From positions 1 to 45,556 of the forward strand of contig DXGT01000115.1 in NCBI GenBank assembly GCA_019113785.1: DNA of 45,556 nt, written 5' to 3'. This DNA is from Candidatus Ruthenibacterium merdigallinarum (GTDB lineage: Bacteria > Bacillota > Clostridia > Oscillospirales > Ruminococcaceae). A program made the position numbers and the translations under genes. Below, piece after piece: positions 1-7,092 of the stretch (position 1 is its first letter; every line of letters begins with the position of its first letter). The notes beneath the pieces were generated by a model that had not been told where the DNA came from, did not search any database, and saw nothing but the letters and a program-made list of their open reading frames with translations.

Positions 1-266
1 AGGTTCGTGCGGCGCGCGGCCAGCACCTTTTCGCTGTTCGTGGTGATCTCCATGCCCTCGCTGACGGGGTACACGCAGGCCGTGACAAGGCTCTTCGCGC
101 CCTTGACCTCCACCACGCAGATGCGGCACGCGCCGATGGCGTTGATCTCTTTCAAATAGCACAGCGTCGGGATCTCAATGCCCGCGCTGTGGGCGGCCTC
201 CAGAATGGTGGAGCCGGCCGGCGCCTCACAGGCGATGCCGTTGATTTTGATGTGTACTGTTTCCAT
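1..266 (-). CDS. [FeFe]-hydrogenase catalytic subunit, N-terminal 2Fe-2S domain (truncated by window edge)
   Basis: Reverse strand encodes METVHIKINGIACEAPAGSTILEAAHSAGIEIPTLCYLKEINAIGACRICVVEVKGAKSLVTACVYPVSEGMEI..., with a plant-type 2Fe-2S motif; directly downstream of the NuoF-like gene. Confidence 0.85.
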   Translation of the reverse strand, partial: METVHIKINGIACEAPAGSTILEAAHSAGIEIPTLCYLKEINAIGACRICVVEVKGAKSLVTACVYPVSEGMEITTNSEKVLAARRTN

Positions 267-281
267 TCGTTACGCTCCTCC

Positions 282-2072
282 TCAACCCTTGCTGATGGCG
301 CCGAACCGGCACTTCTCCATGCAGGCGCCGCACTTGATGCATTTGGCGGTGTCGATGACGTGCGGCTGGCGCACCGTGCCGCTGATGGCCCCGGCCGGGC
401 AGGCGCGCGCGCAGGCCGTGCAGCCCTTGCACTTGACGGGGTCGATCTTATAGTTCAGCAGCGCTTTGCACACGCCGGCGGGGCAGCGCTTGTTGACGAT
501 GTGCTCGACATATTCGTCGCGGAAGTAGCGCAGCGTGGACAGCACGGGGTTGGGGGCCGTCTGGCCGAGGCCGCACAGGCTGTTGGCCTTGATGAACTCG
601 GCCAGCTCGGTGATCTTGTCGAGATCCTCCATCGTGCCGTTGCCGTCCGTGATCTTGTTCAGTAGCTCCAGCAGGCGCTTGGTGCCCACGCGGCACGGCG
701 TGCACTTGCCGCAGCTCTCGTCCACGGTGAACTCCAGGAAGAACTTCGCGATGTCCACCATGCAGGTGTCCTCGTCCATGACGATCAGGCCGCCGGAGCC
801 CATCATCGAGCCGATGGCGAGAAGGTTGTCATAGTCGATGGGCGTGTCGATGAGGCTGGCCGGGATGCACCCGCCGGAGGGGCCGCCCGTCTGGGCCGCC
901 TTGAACTTCTTGCCGCCGGGGATACCGCCGCCGATCTCCTCCACGATGGTGCGCAGCGTGGTGCCCATCGGGATCTCGACAAGGCCCGTGTTCTTGATCT
1001 TGCCGCCCAGCGCGAACACCTTGGTGCCCGGGCTCTTTTCGGTGCCCATCGAGCGGAACCACTCGGCCCCGTTCAGGATGATGCGCGGCACGTTGGCGTA
1101 CGTCTCGACGTTGTTGAGGATGGTGGGCTTGCCGAACAGGCCCTTCACCGCCGGGAACGGCGGGCGGGGGCGCGGCTCGCCGCGCTTGCCCTCGATGGAG
1201 GTCATCAGCGCGGTCTCCTCGCCGCACACGAACGCGCCGGCGCCCAGCTTGATGTCCAGATCGAAGCAAAAGCCCGTGCCGAAGATGTCCTTGCCCAGCA
1301 GGCCGTACTCGCGCGCCTGCTCGATGGCGATCTGCAAACGGTGCACGGCGATGGGATACTCCGCGCGGATGTACACATAGCCCTGCGTGGCGCCGATGGC
1401 GTAAGCCGCGATGGCCATGGCCTCGATGACGACGTGCGGGTCGCCCTCGAGGATGGAGCGGTCCATGAACGCGCCGGGGTCGCCCTCGTCGGCGTTGCAG
1501 CACACATATTTCTGGTCGGCCTGGTTGCCGGCGGCAAAGCGCCACTTCAGGCCCGTGGGGAAGCCCGCGCCGCCGCGGCCGCGCAGGCCGGAGTCGAGCA
1601 CCGTCTGGATGACCTGCTCGGGCGTCATCTCGGTGAGCACCTTGCCCAGCGCCTGATAGCCGTCGAACGCGATGTACTCCTCGATGTTCTCGGGGTTGAT
1701 GACGCCGCAGTTGTGCAGCGCCACGCGCTTCTGCTTTTTATAGAACGCCGTGTCGTCCAGGCTCTTGACGGTGTTGTCGGCCGCGACGGTCTCGTCGTAC
1801 AAAAGGCGCGTGACGGGACGGCCCTTGAGCAGATGCTCGTCGACGATCTCCTTGACGTCCTCTTCCTTGACCATGCTGTAGAACGAGCCCTCGGGATAGA
1901 TGACCACGATGGGCCCCAGCGCGCACAGGCCGAAGCAGCCCGTGCGGATGACCTTCACCTCGTCCTGCAGGCCGGTTGCGGTGATCTCGGCGTCAAAGGC
2001 CGCCGCGATCTTATCGCTGTTGGACGATGTGCAGCCCGTGCCGCCGCACACCATGACATGACTTCTGTACAT
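282..2072 (-). CDS. NuoF-like NADH/NADP-binding subunit of a (bifurcating-type) [FeFe]-hydrogenase (HndC/HydB family)
   Basis: 596 aa; N-terminal thioredoxin-like 2Fe-2S domain, GLRGRGGAGFPTGLKW FMN/NAD motif, ESCGKCTPCRVGT 4Fe-4S motif, C-terminal 2x4Fe-4S ferredoxin domain. Confidence 0.95.
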   Translation of the reverse strand: MYRSHVMVCGGTGCTSSNSDKIAAAFDAEITATGLQDEVKVIRTGCFGLCALGPIVVIYPEGSFYSMVKEEDVKEIVDEHLLKGRPVTRLLYDETVAADNTVKSLDDTAFYKKQKRVALHNCGVINPENIEEYIAFDGYQALGKVLTEMTPEQVIQTVLDSGLRGRGGAGFPTGLKWRFAAGNQADQKYVCCNADEGDPGAFMDRSILEGDPHVVIEAMAIAAYAIGATQGYVYIRAEYPIAVHRLQIAIEQAREYGLLGKDIFGTGFCFDLDIKLGAGAFVCGEETALMTSIEGKRGEPRPRPPFPAVKGLFGKPTILNNVETYANVPRIILNGAEWFRSMGTEKSPGTKVFALGGKIKNTGLVEIPMGTTLRTIVEEIGGGIPGGKKFKAAQTGGPSGGCIPASLIDTPIDYDNLLAIGSMMGSGGLIVMDEDTCMVDIAKFFLEFTVDESCGKCTPCRVGTKRLLELLNKITDGNGTMEDLDKITELAEFIKANSLCGLGQTAPNPVLSTLRYFRDEYVEHIVNKRCPAGVCKALLNYKIDPVKCKGCTACARACPAGAISGTVRQPHVIDTAKCIKCGACMEKCRFGAISKG

Positions 2073-2094
2073 TCTCTGTGTTCCCCCTCTTCTG

Positions 2095-2463
2095 TCAGCG
2101 CACCGCGCCGATGGTGTATTCGGTCACCGGCTTGCCGCCGATGAGATGTTCGGCCACCACGCGGCGCGCCTTGTCCGGGGTCATCTTCACATAGGTCACC
2201 TTTTCCTGGCCCGGCATGGTCACCTCGACGATCGGCTCGTACTGGCACATGCCGATGCAGCCCGTCTGCGTGACCAGCACGCCGTGCAGCTCGCGGCGGG
2301 CGATCTCCTCGGTGAACGCGTTCAGCACCGGGCGCGCGCCCGCGGCGATGCCGCAGGTGGCCATGCCCACCACCACGCGCGTGGTGTCGTGCGCGGCCTC
2401 GCGCGTGTCGACGATGCGTTTCATCTTGTCGCGGATGGCGGCAAGCTCCTGCAAACTCTTCAT
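2095..2463 (-). CDS. 2Fe-2S thioredoxin-like ferredoxin subunit (HndB-like)
   Basis: 122 aa; CGIAAGARPV...VTQTGCIGMCQYEPIVEV cysteine pattern; located between hydrogenase subunits. Confidence 0.88.
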   Translation of the reverse strand: MKSLQELAAIRDKMKRIVDTREAAHDTTRVVVGMATCGIAAGARPVLNAFTEEIARRELHGVLVTQTGCIGMCQYEPIVEVTMPGQEKVTYVKMTPDKARRVVAEHLIGGKPVTEYTIGAVR

Positions 2464-3017
2464 ACGATCTCGCTCCTTTGCAACATTGGCTGTATGTTCT
2501 CATCGATGTATGCGCGCAGCCACTGCGCCACGGCCGGCTCGCTCAGCGGCACGCCGCCCAGCACCTCGCGCATCTCGCGCGTGTCGGCCGTGAACTCCTC
2601 GCCGCCCACGCGCACGGTAAAGACGAAGTCGATGTCGGGGCTGCACTGCACAAGGCCCGCCGCCGTGGACGCAAGGTCGCCCAGCGGGGCGCGGTCAATG
2701 TGCCGCAAGCCGAAGCGCGCGCACACGCGCGTGCCCTTGCCCGGCTGCGAGGCGATCTCCAGCGCGCCGCCCGTCATCTGGGCCGCCATCTGCAACAGCG
2801 GCAGCCCCAGGCCCACCTTGCGCGTGGTGCGCGTGGTGTAGAACGGGTCGGTCACGCGGCGGACGGTCTCCTCGTCCATCCCCTTGCCGTCGTCCTCCAC
2901 CACCAGCGCCAGCGTGTCGGCGCCGGGCTGGGCGTCCAGCGTGATCCGGATCAGCTTCGCGCCCGCGGCCACGGAGTTCTGGGCCACGTCCAGCACGTTC
3001 ATCGACAGCTCCTGCAT
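2460..3017 (-). CDS. HATPase_c-type ATP-binding protein encoded inside the hydrogenase operon
   Basis: 185 aa; ELSMNVLDVAQNSVAAGA (N box), VEDDGKGMDEETV (G1), GLGLPLLQ (G2); overlaps the next gene by 4 nt. Confidence 0.88.
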   Translation of the reverse strand: MQELSMNVLDVAQNSVAAGAKLIRITLDAQPGADTLALVVEDDGKGMDEETVRRVTDPFYTTRTTRKVGLGLPLLQMAAQMTGGALEIASQPGKGTRVCARFGLRHIDRAPLGDLASTAAGLVQCSPDIDFVFTVRVGGEEFTADTREMREVLGGVPLSEPAVAQWLRAYIDENIQPMLQRSEIV

Positions 3018-3029
3018 CGTATCCCTCTT

Positions 3030-3518
3030 TTAATATTTGGCCAGAATGTCGTCCAGCTCGTCGCCGGTCAGGCGGCCGTAGACGTCGTCGTTGACCGTCA
3101 TCACCGGGGCCAGGCCGCACGCGCCGATGCAGCGGCACGCGTCCAGGCTGAACTTGCCGTCCGGCGTGCACTCGCCGCCGCCGATGCCCAGCTTCTGGCT
3201 GAGTTTTTCGTAGATCTTGCCGCTGCCCTTGACGTAGCACGCCGTGCCCAGGCACACGCTGATCTTGTACGCGCCCTTCGGGCACAGGCTGAACTGCGCG
3301 TAGAACGTGGAGATGCCGTAGATCTCCGCCAGCGGCTTGCCCAGTGTGTCGGCCACGATGCGCTGCACTTCAATGGGCAGGTATCCGTAGATCTCCTGCG
3401 CCTTCTGCAGTGCGGGCATGGCGACGCCGGGCATGTCCTTGTGCTGCTCGAGCCACTCGGTGAGCTCGCGCTCCTGCTCCTTCGTGCCTCGGAAGGGCAC
3501 GCTGGAAAAACGCCTCAT
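3030..3518 (-). CDS. NuoE-like 2Fe-2S subunit (HndA/HydC-like)
   Basis: CLGTACYVKGSG...CRCIGACGLAPVM NuoE signature; the track ORF begins at 3569, but ATG at 3518 (MRRFSS...) has a better upstream GGGGGA. Confidence 0.93.
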   Translation of the reverse strand: MRRFSSVPFRGTKEQERELTEWLEQHKDMPGVAMPALQKAQEIYGYLPIEVQRIVADTLGKPLAEIYGISTFYAQFSLCPKGAYKISVCLGTACYVKGSGKIYEKLSQKLGIGGGECTPDGKFSLDACRCIGACGLAPVMTVNDDVYGRLTGDELDDILAKY

Positions 3519-3553
3519 AAAACCAGTCCCCCAAATTCTAAACTTTTGCAATA

Positions 3554-3571
3554 TTGATGAAAAATTCACAA
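3554..3571. promoter_or_regulatory. Rex-like imperfect palindrome TTGATGA-AAAA-TTCACAA in hydrogenase operon 5' region
   Basis: 11 of 14 half-site positions match TTGTTAA-N4-TTAACAA by eye; lies between a minus-strand TATAAT (3595-3600) and the nuoE-like start. Confidence 0.35.
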
Positions 3572-3594
3572 TATGTTGGATTCTATTATAGCAG

Positions 3595-3600
3595 ATTTCA
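3595..3600 (-). promoter_or_regulatory. -10 element (TATAAT) of hydrogenase operon promoter
   Basis: ATTATA on plus strand is TATAAT on minus strand, about 80 nt upstream of the 3518 start; the -35 is weak. Confidence 0.5.
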
Positions 3601-3775
3601 AACGAAAAGACGACAGCCAGTTTCTGTTTTTCGCTGTCAGGACGTAAAATAAAGCGTAAAAAAACTGTGCAAATTGCACATGTGCTTTTCCACCGCCATG
3701 CATTATAATGGTTGTATCGAGGCGGCTGCGGCCGCCGTCCTGTGCTCTCACACCTGCCGAGGAGTTGATTTTGCC

Positions 3776-4123
3776 ATGACGATATCCCAGATCATCACCG
3801 CGCTGGACGCGACCCTGCTCACCCCCGACGCCGACTGCGCGCGCGAAGTGCACACCGCGTGCGGCAGCGACATGATGAGCGACGTGTTGGCCTACGTGAA
3901 GGACCAGGCCGTCCTGCTGACGGGCCTGAACAACCCGCAGGTGGTGCGCACCGCCGATATGATGGACATGATCTGCATCGTGTTCGTGCGCGGCAAGCGC
4001 CCGGACGCGTCGCTTCTGGCGCTGGCCGACGCACGCGACATCGCCGTGATGACCACCGACAAGACCATGTTCACCGCCTGCGGCCTGCTGTACGAACAGG
4101 GCCTGCGCGGGGGAGGGATGTGA
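3776..4123 (+). CDS. DRTGG domain protein
   Basis: 115 aa; NNPQVVRTADMMDMICIVFVRGKRPDASLLALADARDIAVMTTDKTMFTACGLLY, typical of the DRTGG family; good GAGGAG RBS. Confidence 0.85.
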   Translation: MTISQIITALDATLLTPDADCAREVHTACGSDMMSDVLAYVKDQAVLLTGLNNPQVVRTADMMDMICIVFVRGKRPDASLLALADARDIAVMTTDKTMFTACGLLYEQGLRGGGM

Positions 4124-4124
4124 C

Positions 4125-4547
4125 ATGCCCGGCATCCACCTGCACTACACCGTGCCCGGCGACGACTTCACCCGCGCGGGCGAGGCGAGCGCCGACGTTA
4201 AGGCGCGCCTGAAAAAGCTGGGCCTTCCGCCCGAGACCATCCGCAAGGTGTCCATCGCGCTGTACGAGGGCGAGATCAACCTGGCCATCCACGCGGGCGG
4301 CGGCGACGTGGACGTGGACATCACCGACAGCGCCGTGCACATGCGCCTGACGGACGAGGGCCCGGGCATCGCCGACATCGCCCTTGCGATGAGCGCCGGC
4401 TATTCCACCGCGCCCGACGAGGTGCGCAGCCTGGGCTTCGGCGCGGGCATGGGCCTGCCCAACATGAAAAAGTACTCCGACGAGTTTTCCATCCAGTCCG
4501 CCGTGGGCGTCGGCACCACGGTGGAGATGACCGTGCGCACCGCGTAA
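4125..4547 (+). CDS. anti-sigma-factor-like serine/threonine kinase (HATPase) protein
   Basis: 140 aa; EGEINLAIHAGGGDVDVDI, LTDEGPGIADI and GFGAGMGLPNMKKYSDEF motifs. Confidence 0.88.
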   Translation: MPGIHLHYTVPGDDFTRAGEASADVKARLKKLGLPPETIRKVSIALYEGEINLAIHAGGGDVDVDITDSAVHMRLTDEGPGIADIALAMSAGYSTAPDEVRSLGFGAGMGLPNMKKYSDEFSIQSAVGVGTTVEMTVRTA

Positions 4548-4590
4548 AGCGCGGGATCATTACCAAGGGAAAGGGAGGGAGGCTGCGCCT

Positions 4591-5874
4591 ATGGAACGGC
4601 CCATCATCCACTCCGTCACGCTCGACCGCGACGCGTGCAAAGGCTGCATCAACTGCATCAAGCGCTGCCCCACCGAGGCCATCCGCGTGCGGGACGGCAA
4701 GGCCGCCATCATCTCCGAGCGCTGCGTCGACTGCGGCGAGTGCATCCGCATCTGCCCGCACCACGCAAAGCGCGCCGTGTCCGACCCGCTGGACGTCCTC
4801 GAGCGCTACGCCTATTCCATCGCCCTGCCGCCGCCCAGCCTGTACGCCCAGTTCAACAATCTGGACGACCCGGACATGGTGCTGGCCGGGCTTTTGCAGC
4901 TGGGCTTTGACAGCGTGTTCGAGGTGTCGCGCGCGGCCGAGCTCATCAGCGAGGCCACGCGCCGCCTGCTGCAGGAGGGCTCGCTGCCGCGCCCGGTCAT
5001 CAGCTCGGCGTGCCCGGCCGTCACGCGGCTGATCTGCGTGCGCTTCCCGCAGCTGATCGGCCACGTGCTGCCGCTTTTGTCCCCGATGGAGCTGGCCGCG
5101 CGCATGGCCAAGGCCGAGGCCGCGCAGAAGACCGGCCTTGCGCCCGAGCAGATCGGCTGCGTGTTCATTACGCCATGCCCGGCCAAGGTGTCGGCCGTCC
5201 GCGCGCCGCTGGGCAGCGAAAAAAGCGCGGTGGACGCCGCCGTCGCCGTGAAGGACGTCTACCCCAAACTGCTGGGCGCCATGAAAAAAGTGGCCCATGT
5301 GGACTACCTCGCCGGCGCCGGGCGCATCGGCCTGGGCTGGGGCGAGAGCGGCGGCGAGGCCGCCGGTCTGATGGTCACCGAACGCTATCTCGCCGCGGAC
5401 GGCGTCGAGAACGTCATCCGCGTGTTGAGCGACCTCGAGGACGAAAAATACCCGAACCTCGACTTTGTGGAGCTGAACGCCTGCGCCGGCGGCTGCGTGG
5501 GCGGCGTGTTGCAGGTGGAAAACCCCTACATCGCCAAGGCGAAGATGAAGCATCTGCGCCGCACAATGCCCGTGAGCCTGAACCACCTGACCGAGGCCTC
5601 GGCCGGGCTTGTGCACTGGGACAAAGCCCTCGCCTACAACCCCGTGATGGAGCTGGGCGCCACGAACAGCGAGCGCTTTGCCCGCTACGCGCGCATGGAG
5701 GAGCTGACGGCCGCGCTGCCCGGGCTGGACTGCGGCTCGTGCGGGGCGCCGACGTGCGAGGCGCTGGCCGAGGACATCGTGCGCGGCACCGCGCGCCTGG
5801 ACGACTGCACCGTGCTGATGCGCCGCCGCATGGAGGCGGTGCTGCGCGCGCTGGGAAAGGATGGTACCACATGA
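4591..5874 (+). CDS. sensory-type [FeFe]-hydrogenase-like protein (2x4Fe-4S + hydrogenase large C-terminal domain + C-terminal 4Fe-4S domain)
   Basis: 427 aa; CKGCINCIKRCP and CVDCGECIRICP; H-cluster-like SSACPAV, TPCPAK and NACAGGCVGG; C-terminal LDCGSCGAPTCEALAEDIVRG. Confidence 0.92.
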   Translation: MERPIIHSVTLDRDACKGCINCIKRCPTEAIRVRDGKAAIISERCVDCGECIRICPHHAKRAVSDPLDVLERYAYSIALPPPSLYAQFNNLDDPDMVLAGLLQLGFDSVFEVSRAAELISEATRRLLQEGSLPRPVISSACPAVTRLICVRFPQLIGHVLPLLSPMELAARMAKAEAAQKTGLAPEQIGCVFITPCPAKVSAVRAPLGSEKSAVDAAVAVKDVYPKLLGAMKKVAHVDYLAGAGRIGLGWGESGGEAAGLMVTERYLAADGVENVIRVLSDLEDEKYPNLDFVELNACAGGCVGGVLQVENPYIAKAKMKHLRRTMPVSLNHLTEASAGLVHWDKALAYNPVMELGATNSERFARYARMEELTAALPGLDCGSCGAPTCEALAEDIVRGTARLDDCTVLMRRRMEAVLRALGKDGTT

Positions 5875-6203
5875 CGAACACCGAATTGGGCCGCGCGTGC
5901 GGCTTTTCCCCCGCCACGGACGGCGACGAGCGCGCCGTGACGGGCATTTTCACGGGCGACCTGCTCTCGTGGGCGATGGGCCGCGCGAAGGAGGGCGACG
6001 CCTGGTTCACCGTGATGGGCAACGTGAACACGGTGGCCGTGGCCGCCCTGGCCGACTGCGCGTGCGTGGTGCTGTGCCACGGCGCGCAGTGGGACGAAGC
6101 CGCTTTGCAGCGCGCCGGCGCCCAGGGCGTGGCGCTGTACACCGCCGAGGCGCCGGAATTTGAGGCGAGCCTGGCGGCCGCGAAGGCGCTGGGCATGGCC
6201 TGA
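5871..6203 (+). CDS. DRTGG-like domain protein, second paralogue in cluster
   Basis: 110 aa; VTGIFTGDLLSWAMGRAKEGDAWFTVMGNVNTVAVAALADCACVVL; starts in ATGA overlap with the upstream stop. Confidence 0.8.
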   Translation: MTNTELGRACGFSPATDGDERAVTGIFTGDLLSWAMGRAKEGDAWFTVMGNVNTVAVAALADCACVVLCHGAQWDEAALQRAGAQGVALYTAEAPEFEASLAAAKALGMA

Positions 6204-6289
6204 CGCGCCCTGCGCGGCGATCTTGGAACATGCGCAAAGCCGGCGCGGCGCGCCGGCTGCGTCCGTTTGCCCGAAAGGAGGTGCGCGCC

Positions 6290-6985
6290 GTGCGCCTTTG
6301 CTGCGATCTGCACATCCACTCGTGCCTGTCGCCCTGCGCCGAGGACGACATGACGCCCGCCACCATCGCGGGGCTGGCGAAGCTGGCCGGGGCGGACGTC
6401 ATCGCCGTCACCGACCACAACAGCGCGCGCAACCTGCCCGCGGCCCTCGCCGCCTGCCGCGCATACGGCGTGCGGCTGCTGCCCGGGCTGGAGGTGAACA
6501 CCGCCGAGGAGATCCACCTGCTCTGCTACTTCGGCAGCGTCGAGACGGCGCTGCGCTTCGGCGAGCGGCTGTACGCAGCGCTGCCCGCCTTCCCCTACGA
6601 CGAGGCCATCTGGGGCCGCCAGCTGGTGATGGACGAGGAGGACCGCATCCTCGACGCCGTGCCGCGCCTTCTGACGGGCGCCGTGACGCTGACGCTGGCC
6701 CAGACGGCCGCGCTGTGCCGCGAGATGGGCGGCATCCCCGTGCCCGCCCACGCCGACGCGGACAGCTACTCCCTCTTCTCCGTGCTGGGCGGCTGGCCGA
6801 TGGACGTGGATTTTACGCATTACGAGGTCAAGCGCCCCGAAAAGGCGGAAAGACTGACGGCCGCGGGGCTGCTGCCAAAGGGCCGGCGCGTGCTGCGCTC
6901 GTCCGACGCGCACTGCATCCCCGACGTCGCCGCCGTCATCACGCAGCTGGACGAAAACGACCCGCTGCTGCGCCTGCTTGGCTGA
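6290..6985 (+). CDS. PHP-domain metal-dependent phosphoesterase
   Basis: CDLHIHSCLSPCAEDDMTP, VTDHNSARN, GLEVNTAEEIHLLCYF; GTG start at 6290 preceded by AAAGGAGG. Confidence 0.9.
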   Translation: MRLCCDLHIHSCLSPCAEDDMTPATIAGLAKLAGADVIAVTDHNSARNLPAALAACRAYGVRLLPGLEVNTAEEIHLLCYFGSVETALRFGERLYAALPAFPYDEAIWGRQLVMDEEDRILDAVPRLLTGAVTLTLAQTAALCREMGGIPVPAHADADSYSLFSVLGGWPMDVDFTHYEVKRPEKAERLTAAGLLPKGRRVLRSSDAHCIPDVAAVITQLDENDPLLRLLG

Positions 6986-7016
6986 CGCGGGCCGCGGCGC
7001 GGCAAAAGAAAAAGAG

Positions 7017-7060
7017 CCCGGCCCCTTTTTGCGCAAACCGTGCGGAAGGGGCCGGGTTTT
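7017..7060. terminator. bidirectional intrinsic terminator between PHP and dynamin genes
   Basis: CCCGGCCCCTT...AAGGGGCCGGG followed by TTTT; flanking A/T tracts on both sides. Confidence 0.85.
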
Positions 7061-7092
7061 CGTATGGTTTCTTCGCGCAGGGCCGCGCTTCG

